Below are positions 1 through 7,756 of a DNA stretch of 64,000 bases, piece after piece; position 1 is the first letter of the stretch, and each line of letters starts with the position of its first letter. Position numbers and translations under genes: made by a program. The notes below the pieces were generated by a model. That model was not told the DNA's origin. It did no database searches and saw only the letters and a program-made list of their open reading frames with translations. The DNA lies in the NCBI GenBank assembly GCA_023411815.1, contig JAEYOJ010000102.1, positions 99,490-163,489 of the forward strand. The letters are read 5' to 3'. The stretch comes from Pseudomonadota bacterium. Lineage in GTDB: Bacteria; Desulfobacterota; Desulfovibrionia; Desulfovibrionales; Desulfovibrionaceae.

Positions 1-482
1 CCGATGAGCGTTCCGATCATGCCGAAGGCGGGCGCGAAGCCGGCCAGTTTGCGGAACACTTCCTGGCCTATCCGGTGGCGGCGCTTCATGGATGATATCT
101 CGATGCGCAACGTGTCCCGGATGATATCAGGGTCGGCGTTGTCGGCTATGAGCTGACAGGCCTTCTTGAGCACCTTGTTCTCGGTCTGAATGTTCTCCAG
201 GGCGACCAAGCCTTCACGCCGGCTGATATCGGCCACGCGGATCATGATGTCGACCACTTCCTGCGGACGCACCTTGCGCGAGGCGAAAGCCTTGAAACCC
301 GCGGCTATGGCCTGGCGCACTTCCTCGAAGGGGAAAGCCACGCAGATAGCCGCCAGTGTTCCGCCGATGACGATGAGAATGCTGGGGAGGTTGATGAAGA
401 GAAATGAATCTCCTCCCATGTAAATCGCGCCACCGACCATTGTAAGGCCGATGATCAATCCGCCCAGTGTTGCGATGTCCAT
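1..482 (-). CDS. motA: Flagellar motor stator protein MotA, N-terminal part (runs off the left edge)
   Basis: The minus strand encodes 160 codons from an ATG at 482 to the window edge. The first residues, MDIATLGGLIIGLTMVGGAI, form a membrane segment followed by a second one around residues 30-50 (LPSILIVIGGTLAAICVAFP). A cytoplasmic stretch with EVVDIMIRVADISRREGLVALE follows, and a third segment begins at GFAPAFGMIGTLIG. This is the MotA/TolQ/ExbB family layout, and the REG(L) cytoplasmic motif is typical of MotA in flagellar stators, which couple ion flow to rotation. A partner motB would be expected just outside the window. The ribosome site upstream of 482 is weak. Pomp/ExbB paralogues are less likely, given the length of the cytoplasmic loop. 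Confidence 0.88.
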   Translation of the reverse strand, partial: MDIATLGGLIIGLTMVGGAIYMGGDSFLFINLPSILIVIGGTLAAICVAFPFEEVRQAIAAGFKAFASRKVRPQEVVDIMIRVADISRREGLVALENIQTENKVLKKACQLIADNADPDIIRDTLRIEISSMKRRHRIGQEVFRKLAGFAPAFGMIGTLI

Positions 483-605
483 CTGCTCTTCGCCCTTGCA
501 TTTGCTGGTTGAACTGCCTGCGATTGGCCGCTATCAATGCGGATGCGCTGGATTGTCCCTACGACCGATTTAAATATCCAAACTCTAACATACAAAGATA
601 TCGAC

Positions 606-1430
606 ATGCAAAATCAACAATTAGTGGAAACCGCAACGGAATTTCTCCGCGCCAGCATGACCCTGAAACATCCTGTCCGCGCAGGCGTTGTTCTGGGTAC
701 GGGGTTGGGAAGCTGGACACAATCCTTGCAAGATACATGCACAATACCCTATGCGGATATTCCCGGCTTCCCAAGGGCCACGGTCCCCGGCCATGCCGGA
801 TCTCTGGTTTATGGAACCATCGAGGGCCGCGGCGTGCTCGCCCTCTCCGGCCGCTTCCACCTGTACGAAGGCTACTCGCCGGCCGATGTCTGCTTCGGAG
901 TGCGGGTCTTGGCCCGACTGGGAGTAGACGCGCTCGTGCTGACCAACGCCGCCGGGGCGATCAATCCCCAGTGCGACGCCGGCTCGCTCATGTGCATCAC
1001 GGACCACATCAACGCCACGGGGGTCAGCCCGCTCACGGGTCCCAACGTGGAAGCCTGGGGGCCGCGCTTCCCGGACATGAGCAGCGTATGGGACCCGAAC
1101 TTGCGCGCACTGGCTCTGGAACAGGCCCTGCGGCTCGGCATCCGCCTGGAGCGCGGAGTGTACATCCAGGTGCCCGGCCCGCAGCTCGAGACACCGGCCG
1201 AGACTCGGGCCTACCGCATGCTCGGAGCCGATGCCGTGGGCATGTCCACGGTCCTGGAAGCCATCGCCGCCCGTCATATGGGACTTCGTCTGCTGGGAAT
1301 TTCCTGCCTGACCAATAAAAATCTTCCGGATTGCATGGCCGAAACCAGCCTGGAGGAAATCCTGGCCATGGCTGCTCGCAGCGGCGAAGCCCTGAGCCGC
1401 CTGCTTTCGGCCATCGTTGCGGCCCTGTGA
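606..1430 (+). CDS. Purine nucleoside phosphorylase (trimeric, family 2)
   Basis: 274 residues from the ATG at 606. The protein cleaves purine (deoxy)nucleosides with phosphate in purine salvage. Visible family motifs, in order, are the phosphate-binding GTGLGSW near residue 30, PGFPRATVPGHAG, GRFHLYEGY, TNAAGAIN, and the long block VPGPQLETPAETRAYRMLGA followed by DAVGMSTVLEAIAARHMG. A late LTNKN matches the purine-contacting Asn segment of the trimeric class. Length fits the 270-290 residue family. An in-frame ATG at 537 exists, but the extra 23 residues do not look like the family, so 606 is preferred. No strong Shine-Dalgarno sequence is visible. It stands alone between motA (divergent) and a lipoprotein gene. 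Confidence 0.9.
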   Translation: MQNQQLVETATEFLRASMTLKHPVRAGVVLGTGLGSWTQSLQDTCTIPYADIPGFPRATVPGHAGSLVYGTIEGRGVLALSGRFHLYEGYSPADVCFGVRVLARLGVDALVLTNAAGAINPQCDAGSLMCITDHINATGVSPLTGPNVEAWGPRFPDMSSVWDPNLRALALEQALRLGIRLERGVYIQVPGPQLETPAETRAYRMLGADAVGMSTVLEAIAARHMGLRLLGISCLTNKNLPDCMAETSLEEILAMAARSGEALSRLLSAIVAAL

Positions 1431-1566
1431 CGGCAGACACGGACGCCATCGTTTTCCTGCGGTTTCTGGAAGCGGGACTAAACATTTCCACGGGATGGCC
1501 GAATAGAGCTACAGGTGGACGCATTCGTGCCGCGTCCCATTTTACTCGACAACCGAGGATGCCCGC

Positions 1567-2142
1567 ATGCGTCTGTTCAGCGTATTGCTTTGTTTTACAT
1601 TGACCATGTCCCTGACGCTCGTCGCCTGCTCGCAAAAGCAGGCCAGGATTATCAGCGAAGCCTTCTCTGGTGGCGAATGCTCGGCCCGGACCTGTCTGGT
1701 GGACGCCAACTATCGCGCGGCAGACACCATGGCCGACGCCTTGGAGGATGCTTTGGAGAAAGGAGACGGCATCATCATCTCCGACTTCATTTACCTGGGC
1801 GACCCCAGCATGGAATCGACCCTGGGCAGGCTCATCCCGGAACAGATATCCTCCAGGCTGGCCCAGGAAGGCTTCCACCCAGTCTCCAGGCGCCACGCCG
1901 TGGATGACGCGGCAAGAGAGGCGCCGAAAAGGGCCACGCTCGTGGGGTCCTACACCACGGCTTACGACGTGCTCTACGTCAATGCACGCATCATTCGCCT
2001 CGCTGATTCGGCCGTCATTGCCGGATACGATTACGAACTGCCCGCCAACACCAACCTGCGCGCCCTCATACCAGGCGTATGGGGCAACGCAGGAATGGAA
2101 CCCACGGTCAAGACGGCCTTCTCCTCGGTGGCCAAGAATTAA
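1567..2142 (+). CDS. FlgO-like outer-membrane lipoprotein
   Basis: 191 residues with a lipoprotein signal: a hydrophobic run and the lipobox LVAC with Cys21. The mature part matches the FlgO domain pattern: DGIIISDFIYLGDPSMESTL, then LGRLIPEQISSRLAQEGF, an (A)TLVGSYTTAYDVLYVNARII block, and a final YDYELPANTNLRALIP. FlgO proteins are outer-membrane lipoproteins linked to flagella in some bacteria, while related proteins occur without them. Residue 22 is Ser, consistent with outer-membrane sorting by the +2 rule. The nearby motA is compatible with, but does not prove, a motility role. A strong terminator follows directly. Confidence 0.8.
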   Translation: MRLFSVLLCFTLTMSLTLVACSQKQARIISEAFSGGECSARTCLVDANYRAADTMADALEDALEKGDGIIISDFIYLGDPSMESTLGRLIPEQISSRLAQEGFHPVSRRHAVDDAAREAPKRATLVGSYTTAYDVLYVNARIIRLADSAVIAGYDYELPANTNLRALIPGVWGNAGMEPTVKTAFSSVAKN

Positions 2143-2163
2143 CCGTCCATAGCCGGTACATCA

Positions 2164-2193
2164 GGCCGCCCAGCTCATGCTGGGCGGCCTTTT
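2164..2193 (+). terminator. Rho-independent terminator after the FlgO-like gene
   Basis: Perfect 11-bp stem GGCCGCCCAGC / GCTGGGCGGCC with a TCAT loop, followed by TTTT. It lies 22 bases after the lipoprotein stop codon. Confidence 0.9.
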
Positions 2194-2275
2194 CGTCAAC
2201 CGGACTTGTCCATGCAGCGTGAAAGCGCATATGTTTCTGCATGGCCGCAATCTCAAGCCGCAATGCGGAGGCAGC

Positions 2276-2659
2276 ATGGATAAAGACACACTGAGAAACA
2301 GCCTGTTCGAGATTCTCATGCGCATGGTCGCACCCAGCATGGGTCACGAGGAACGCCGGGACATGCTGGATTGCATGTTCCCTGTGGGGCAGTCCCCGGA
2401 TGACCAGGCCCTGGACTCTCTTGCTCAAGGCATCGCGCCACCGCCGCGCGAGTTCTTCGTTAAGTGGATAGGCGCCTTTGTGGACAAGGCCTTGAACGAT
2501 ATGCACAGCGAACGCTTGCAAGCTGTCTGCGAAAACGATCAGATGGCCCAAGCCGCGCTCTATGTGGCCTATCTCGACTTCTGCCGCGAGCGACAGGCGG
2601 AGATGGACAGCGAACTGGAAGCCTTGCGTATGGTGAGCTTGAGCCGCACGAAGCAGTAA
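2276..2659 (+). CDS. Conserved-looking hypothetical protein, helical
   Basis: 127 residues starting at an ATG preceded by GGAGG (2267-2271). I do not recognise a family. The sequence begins MDKDTLRNSLFEILMRMVAP and is dominated by charged and amphipathic helices, with no membrane segment or signal peptide and only scattered Cys. A Pro-rich turn (GIAPPPREFF) divides it into two helical halves. The reading frame has the codon bias of its neighbours and a clean ribosome site, so it is probably a real cytoplasmic protein. It lies 150 bases upstream of infA on the same strand and may share its transcript. Confidence 0.65.
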   Translation: MDKDTLRNSLFEILMRMVAPSMGHEERRDMLDCMFPVGQSPDDQALDSLAQGIAPPPREFFVKWIGAFVDKALNDMHSERLQAVCENDQMAQAALYVAYLDFCRERQAEMDSELEALRMVSLSRTKQ

Positions 2660-2807
2660 GCCAAGCCTGGCGGGGTTGCGCCGCGCTGCTTTTTCCTGTT
2701 GACAGCGAAAGCGTTTCCGCTTACCGGCGGGACTGGCCTGAACATGAACATTTCTTCATGAATGCCTCCCTGTGGAAAACGGGGCAGGCCACAGGAGACG
2801 CGAGGGA

Positions 2808-3026
2808 ATGCCGAAGGAAGACGCTATTGAAGTGGATGGTGTGGTGCAGGAAGCGCTGCCCAACGCCATGTTCCGCGTTGAACTGAGCAACGGCCATGAC
2901 GTGTTGGCCCACATATCCGGCAAGATGCGCAAGTTCTACATCCGCATCCTGCCCGGTGACAGTGTCAAGGTGGAACTTTCGCCCTACGACCTGACCCGGG
3001 GTCGCATCACCTATCGGATGAAATAG
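2808..3026 (+). CDS. infA: Translation initiation factor IF-1
   Basis: Exactly 72 residues, the usual IF-1 length, beginning MPKEDAIEVDGVVQEALPNA. The S1/OB-fold signature is complete: MFRVELSNGHDVLAHISGKM, then RKFYIRILPGDSVKVELSPY and DLTRGRITYRMK. IF-1 binds the 30S A site and assists initiator tRNA selection. Start choice: the ATG at 2808 gives the canonical N-terminus and has AGGAG at 2793-2797; a longer in-frame start at 2772 would add 12 atypical residues. A cold-shock domain gene follows after 5 bases, so both probably form one translation-related unit. Confidence 0.96.
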   Translation: MPKEDAIEVDGVVQEALPNAMFRVELSNGHDVLAHISGKMRKFYIRILPGDSVKVELSPYDLTRGRITYRMK

Positions 3027-3031
3027 ATTCC

Positions 3032-3319
3032 ATGCCCGAACATTCGAGCCAGACCAATACCGCAGGGAAGGCATCCAAGCGCCGGGGTGAGGTGGTCTGG
3101 TTCCATGAGATCCGGGGCTATGGCTTCATTCGCGACGAAGCCGGAGAAGACGTGTTCGTGAGCTGGCCTGACATTCTGCGTCCGGGATTCAAAACCCTGG
3201 CCCAGGGCGAACAGGTCTCCTTCATTCTCAAGTCCGACAAGGGCGGCCCCAAGGCCGCCGAGGTCGTTCCATTGCGACCGTTTCCAGCCGGGGCGCCAGC
3301 GAATTCCGTCACCCCCTGA
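3032..3319 (+). CDS. Cold-shock domain protein
   Basis: 95 residues. After a 17-residue Ser/Lys-rich leader the cold-shock OB fold begins: GEVVWFHEIRGYGFIRDEAG, DVFVSWPDILRPGFKTLAQG, EQVSFIL and GPKAAEVVPL. RNP1 (YGFI) and RNP2 (VFVSW) are recognisable, although the usual DVFVHxS is replaced by DVFVSWPD. The family binds single-stranded RNA or DNA and melts RNA structure. It directly follows infA and ends 5 bases before the convergent cysteine synthase fusion gene, leaving no room for a conventional terminator. The N- and C-terminal extensions make it longer than the usual 65-70 residue Csp. Confidence 0.88.
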   Translation: MPEHSSQTNTAGKASKRRGEVVWFHEIRGYGFIRDEAGEDVFVSWPDILRPGFKTLAQGEQVSFILKSDKGGPKAAEVVPLRPFPAGAPANSVTP

Positions 3320-3324
3320 TTTCG

Positions 3325-5664
3325 TCATCCCCTGACGTACAGCCTGGGCCCCGAGGGCGTATCCTCAAGCCTGTAGCCCTTCTCCCACAACCTGCCGCGC
3401 AAGTCGTCCGCCCGGGGAAAATCCTTGAGCTCACGAGCCTCCTCGCGCAGGCGCACCAGTTCGGCAAGCTCAGCGCTGAGCATGCTCGGGGTCACGGGCG
3501 CCTGCGAGTGGTCCAGAATGCCCAACACCTGATCGCAAGCCGCCAGCCTGTGCAGGCACAGCTCGGCGTCGGCCCCGCTGAGCCGGCCGGCGGCAAGGCG
3601 GGCGTTGACCGTGCGCACGAACTTGAACAGTTCCGGCCAAAATCGGTGCAGGGACAGATCGTCCTCCACCGCCGCGGACAAGCCCTGGCGCAGGTCGTAT
3701 GCGGCCTGGGCCACGGCCTGGCCCGGCTCGCCCTTCCCCCGGTCCGCGAAGCTCAGGGTGACGTACAGTTCCTGGATCTTGCGCCAGTTCCTCGACCACA
3801 TCGAAAGGCTCTGCACAGAAAGCGGCTTGTGATACGACGTGGACAAGAGCCACATGCGCAGGGCCGCTCCGGAGGACACGACGCCCACCGCGTCGCGCAG
3901 GCCGAAGGTCGTTTGCTGGGCATTCGAGACCTCGGGCCCGCCGCCATCGAAAATGCCGATGACGGGCTGGGACACGAGCCAGGCCGAGGGAGCGACGCCC
4001 GCGCCCAGGGACCATATGGCCCGGAAATTCTCCAGGTGAGGGAACCGGTGCGTCTCCGCGCCCAAGGCTACGCTCAGGGCAGGCAGGCCGTCCAGAGCCG
4101 CGGCCGCCTGCTGCAGGAACCAGCTGGGCCGCACCTTGCCCCATTCCGTCTCCAGAGCGTCGCCCGCCTTGAGGTCCCGCAGGGTGACGCGCTTGAGCAG
4201 CGTGAAGTCGCGCGGATTGTCCTTGACGTAATCCCGCAGATCCACGGTCTTGCCCAGGCTCAGGCGCTCCAGGTCCATGGAGCCGGTCTGGCCGTAGGCC
4301 TTGTCCCGCAGGACATCGTAATAGACACTGCGCAGCTTCTCGTAAGCCAGGCCGCGTCCCAGCAGCCTGCGGCACAGGGCCAGGGCGCGCTCGGTGCTCT
4401 CGCCGGCCAGGACGAAACGCACATCCGCGCTCACGCCGAGCTGGGCCGCCAGACCTTGAATCTCCTCGCGCGTGCGACGGGCGAACTCGCTCCTGGGCAT
4501 TCTGGCGGCCCGCGCCGCGGCAAGGGCGCGGTCATCCAGGTCGGCAAGGCCGACGCAGGCCTTGGCCTGAATCCCGTTCGCGCGCAGATGCCGGCATAGC
4601 ACGTCCAGGAGCAGCACGCGCCGCCAGACTTCCAGATCGCCCGCATGGTCCAGGCTCGGGCCCGGAGTGAACAGGCCGAGGCCGGCCTTGTCGGGTTCGA
4701 GCACGCGCGCCTGCCCGCTGGCCAAGTCACGCACCCGCAGCCCCTGCTGGGTCGGCGCGGCGAAGAGCGGCGTGCTCAGGTAGCGCTCGCCGCTGTCCGG
4801 GCAGATGAATACGATGGTGTACAGCCGGCCGCTTCCGGACAGATCCTTGGCCAGACGCAAAGCGCCGGCCATGGCTGCTCCCGCGCTCATGCCCACCAGC
4901 AGGCCTTCCTCGCGGGCCATGCGCCGGGACATGTCGAAGGCCGCGTCGTCCTCGACGTTGAGCACCGCGTCCAGGGTCTTCTTGTCGTAGATGCCCGGAG
5001 GATAGGACTCCTGCATGTTCTTCAGGCCCTGGATCTTGTGCCCGGCAAAGGGCTCCACGGCCGCGACGAAAATGTCCGGGCTGAAGGACTTGAGCCCGCT
5101 GGCCAGGCCCATGGCCGTGCCCGTGGTGCCCAGAGTAGCCACCACGTGCGTGACTTGGCCCTCGGTCTGCTCCCATATCTCCCTGGCCGTGCCTTCGTGA
5201 TGGGCGCGGACGCAGGCCTCGTTGTTGTACTGGTCCAGCAGCACGTACTTGTCCGGTTCCTCGCGAGCCAGGCGATAGGCCTCCTCGATGGCCCCGTCGG
5301 TGCCCATGTGGCCGGGCGTGAGCACGATCTCGGCCCCGTAGGCGCGCAGGATGCGTTTGCGCTCTTCGGACGCGCTCTCGCTCATGAGCAGCTTGATGCG
5401 GTAGCCTTTCACGGCGCAGACCATGGCCAGCCCAATGCCCGTGTTGCCGCTGGTGGCCTCGATGACGGTCTTGTCCGGGGTCAGCTCGCCGGAACGTTCG
5501 GCCGCCTCGATCATGGCCAGGGCCACGCGGTCCTTGATGGAGCCGCCGATGGACTTGGACTCGATCTTGGCCAGGATCCTGACGTCGGGATACGGATTGA
5601 GCCGGCCGATCTCCACCAGGGGCGTATTGCCGACCAGCGAGAGGACATTCTTGTGTACGGACAT
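3325..5664 (-). CDS. Cysteine synthase fused to a degenerate cysteinyl-tRNA-synthetase-like domain
   Basis: 779 residues. Residues 1-300 are a PLP-dependent O-acetylserine sulfhydrylase: VGNTPLVEIGRL, the PLP lysine K44 in GGSIKDRVA, the substrate loop EATSGNTGIGLA (69-80), a TTGTAMG phosphate loop and ICPDSGERYLST. From about residue 330 it follows the cysteinyl-tRNA synthetase scaffold: GPSLDHAGDLEVW around H340 sits where CGPTVYDxxHIGH is expected, HRFPHLENFRAIW where the Zn-site His/Glu block lies, and LKDFPRADDLRGRLWEKGY plus LEDTPSGPRLYVRG match the C-terminal anticodon-side end. Key synthetase residues are missing: no Cys in the first Zn motif, no HIGH, no KMSKS. tRNA charging is therefore unlikely, and a regulatory or structural role is inferred. 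Start: ATG at 5664 with GGGAG upstream; a GTG at 5682 is also in frame. Confidence 0.9.
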   Translation of the reverse strand: MSVHKNVLSLVGNTPLVEIGRLNPYPDVRILAKIESKSIGGSIKDRVALAMIEAAERSGELTPDKTVIEATSGNTGIGLAMVCAVKGYRIKLLMSESASEERKRILRAYGAEIVLTPGHMGTDGAIEEAYRLAREEPDKYVLLDQYNNEACVRAHHEGTAREIWEQTEGQVTHVVATLGTTGTAMGLASGLKSFSPDIFVAAVEPFAGHKIQGLKNMQESYPPGIYDKKTLDAVLNVEDDAAFDMSRRMAREEGLLVGMSAGAAMAGALRLAKDLSGSGRLYTIVFICPDSGERYLSTPLFAAPTQQGLRVRDLASGQARVLEPDKAGLGLFTPGPSLDHAGDLEVWRRVLLLDVLCRHLRANGIQAKACVGLADLDDRALAAARAARMPRSEFARRTREEIQGLAAQLGVSADVRFVLAGESTERALALCRRLLGRGLAYEKLRSVYYDVLRDKAYGQTGSMDLERLSLGKTVDLRDYVKDNPRDFTLLKRVTLRDLKAGDALETEWGKVRPSWFLQQAAAALDGLPALSVALGAETHRFPHLENFRAIWSLGAGVAPSAWLVSQPVIGIFDGGGPEVSNAQQTTFGLRDAVGVVSSGAALRMWLLSTSYHKPLSVQSLSMWSRNWRKIQELYVTLSFADRGKGEPGQAVAQAAYDLRQGLSAAVEDDLSLHRFWPELFKFVRTVNARLAAGRLSGADAELCLHRLAACDQVLGILDHSQAPVTPSMLSAELAELVRLREEARELKDFPRADDLRGRLWEKGYRLEDTPSGPRLYVRG

Positions 5665-5879
5665 GTTCTTTCGTGCTCCCACATGCTCGGGAAGTTGCGC
5701 CGCAGCCTAGTCGGACGAAAGTGTCCGGGCAGGAAACATACGCTGCGGAGACCGTGGACCGGCAGCATCATTCGATAACCTGACGGTTCATTCCCCCAGG
5801 CGTTTACCAGAGGTGGGTTCTCGAGAAAAGCCCCGAAAGGACCGCCCTGTTCAGCGCAGGCGCAACGCCCGGCGGTGGC

Positions 5880-5935
<56 letters not shown>

Positions 5936-6048
5936 AAAAAATGTACTGTCAGGCAGCCTTGCGCAAGCTGGCCCGCACGATTGTTCATTCCGACCGTCGG
6001 CGAAAGCCCACGAAGCCGGTTGGGTGGCGCGGTCCGATCCGGCAGGGC

Positions 6049-6381
6049 TCAGGCCACCAGATCCCCGCGCACCGCCTCCAAATCGGCCACAGCCAACTCG
6101 GTGTCGAAGGCGACCCCCACGTAGCTCATGTCGAACCAGACCACCCGACCCGGGATCTCCCGCAGCAGCTGGTCGAGGCGATTGTCCACGCCGCTGAGCT
6201 CCACCCGCTGCTCGGGCTGGAAGTGGATGCCGTCGACGGTTCGCTTGAACTCCAGGGTCGCACCGGCCGGCGACAGGGAGGACAGAAGCAGAGGAAAGAT
6301 GCCCAACTCGCTTCGCACGAGACAGAGTCGCTCCTCGCCCTGCATGAAACGTTGCAATCCCTTGCGCTTCTGCCTGGACAA
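6049..6381 (-). CDS. Small PilZ-like protein (start uncertain)
   Basis: 110 residues from a TTG at 6381. Its second half, with a beta-rich pattern ending in REIPGRVVWFDMSYVGVAFD, resembles the end of PilZ domains, which often bind cyclic di-GMP. The N-terminal RxxxR motif is only weakly represented by SRQKRKGLQRFM, so ligand binding is uncertain. Coding-like sequence (GTYEKIV) extends upstream of the TTG to a TGA near 6436 without an ATG or GTG, and a different frame offers an ATG at 6458. A one-base frameshift, natural or a sequencing error, or a genuine TTG start could each explain this. A plausible sigma-70 promoter lies at 6550-6578 on the same strand. Confidence 0.55.
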   Translation of the reverse strand: MSRQKRKGLQRFMQGEERLCLVRSELGIFPLLLSSLSPAGATLEFKRTVDGIHFQPEQRVELSGVDNRLDQLLREIPGRVVWFDMSYVGVAFDTELAVADLEAVRGDLVA

Positions 6382-6549
6382 GACGATCTTTTCATAGGTG
6401 CCATGCTCCGACCCGCGGGCAGCTTGATTTTGCCCTCAGGTGAAGCAGTTGTCGACACATCGGTGCATGATCGGTCGCGAGTTCAGTAACTGATTGGTGA
6501 TTGAAAAACGGTTCAAGGAAAAGCAAATCGACTAATAGATGCCATTGAC

Positions 6550-6578
6550 AATTTAGACGCTATCCATCCGTTTGTAAA
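6550..6578 (-). promoter_or_regulatory. Candidate sigma-70 promoter for the PilZ-like gene
   Basis: On the minus strand TTTACA (6573-6578) and TAAATT (6550-6555) are separated by 17 bp. Nothing else on this strand lies between it and the PilZ-like gene. Confidence 0.4.
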
Positions 6579-6616
6579 CCGTGTTTTCCGCGTTTGCACC
6601 CGCCGGAGCAAGGCTC

Positions 6617-7198
6617 TCACTCAGTCGCGAAAATCCGATGAGCCAAGGCGTCGATCTCTGCCAGGACATCCTCGCGCGCCTCGGCATCGCCCGGATGATA
6701 GACGCCCAGGGCCCGCAGCATGTGCGAACGGGAATAGCCGATATAGCGGGTGAAAAAATACTCGTAGCGGGGATAGATATCCGTGAAGAGATCGGCCTTG
6801 GGATGGCCCTGGGCGATGAGCATGACCAGGGTCTTGCCTGGAGCCAGACGCCCCTTCTTCACGAGCTTGGCGTAGTCGGGCCGCAGGAAGGAGAAGCAGC
6901 GGTCGATGAAGCCCTTGAGCTGGGCCGAAACCTCGCCGAAATACACGGGCGTGGCCATGACCAGCACATCCGCCGCGCGGACTTCCTCCAGCACCGGGGC
7001 GAGGTCGTCCTTGAGCACGCAATGGTCCGCCTTGGTCTTGCAGCCGAAGCAGCCGATGCACCCGGTGTAGCGCATCTCGCCGAGCCTGTGCATCGACACA
7101 GTGGCTCCACCCGCCGTCAGCCCATCACAGAACCTGGAAGCCATGGCCGCCGTGTTGCCCTTCCTGCGGGCGCTGCCCACCAGACAGACTGCATGCAT
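6617..7198 (-). CDS. NAD(P)H-dependent flavin reductase / iron-sulfur flavoprotein-like
   Basis: 193 residues starting MHAVCLVGSARRKGNTAAMA, which is the FMN-phosphate loop of the flavodoxin-like fold. The segment CIGCFGCKTKADHC carries a Cys-x2-Cys-x2-Cys-x6-Cys cluster like the compact motif of archaeal iron-sulfur flavoproteins (Isf). ATPVYFGEVSAQLKGFIDRC is the usual second flavin-side motif (TPVY). The likely role is electron transfer from NAD(P)H or ferredoxin to quinones, oxygen species or small molecules; the substrate is unknown. AGGGG upstream supports the ATG at 7198 over an upstream in-frame ATG at 7249. It is monocistronic between unrelated genes. Confidence 0.8.
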   Translation of the reverse strand: MHAVCLVGSARRKGNTAAMASRFCDGLTAGGATVSMHRLGEMRYTGCIGCFGCKTKADHCVLKDDLAPVLEEVRAADVLVMATPVYFGEVSAQLKGFIDRCFSFLRPDYAKLVKKGRLAPGKTLVMLIAQGHPKADLFTDIYPRYEYFFTRYIGYSRSHMLRALGVYHPGDAEAREDVLAEIDALAHRIFATE

Positions 7199-7249
7199 GC
7201 TGTTCCCCTTGCTCTGAGTATTTCCAGAGCCTCCTGTTTCATCCCACAA

Positions 7250-7644
7250 ACGCAGAACTTATTTCAACAGAAAAGCGGCCGTTGAATCTACTTGCGCGTG
7301 CAGCACGCAGACTATGGCGATACTCATCCAGCCCCTCATGCCCAAGGGCTTGCGGGCGATTGGCTTTGTTTCGTAATTTTGGGTTCGATGTAGGCCCAGA
7401 TCCTCTCCGAACTCCCTCGGCAACAATTCAAATTATACCAGAAAACCGTCCGAGTCCCAAGTTTCCTTCTTCTGCGCTGTCAGGACTGGCCCATTTCCGC
7501 CTGACGAGATCCCCGAGCAGGGAAAACGAATCGCCTGCAAGAAAGGCGAGTTCCTCCAGCGGAACTCGCCGCGAGGGCGGACCTCATGGATCAGCTCCCT
7601 AAATCCGCGCAACGCTCTCGCGAAGCCTCCAGCAGCCTGACAGC
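7250..7644. other. Intergenic region without a convincing gene
   Basis: About 400 bases between the flavin reductase start and the clpB terminator. It holds a perfect 10-bp hairpin, GGCGAGTTCC / GGAACTCGCC (7545-7570), whose minus-strand side continues into TTTCTTG, so it could be a second terminator downstream of clpB. No ORF here has family resemblance or a ribosome site. Confidence 0.5.
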
Positions 7645-7676
7645 AAAAAGGCCCCGGCCATTTTTTCGCCGAGGCC
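7645..7676 (-). terminator. Terminator of the dnaJ-cbpM-clpB operon
   Basis: Minus-strand stem GGCCTCGGC / GCCGGGGCC (one G-T pair), A-rich loop, then TTTTT; 80 bases after the clpB stop codon. Confidence 0.85.
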
Positions 7677-7756
7677 TTCCGTTCGGTTTGTTTTGCCCGT
7701 TGCCTGCTCCATGCCGCCGAGAGGCCCGGCAGCCCTGAAGCGGCGCGTCTGCCCGC

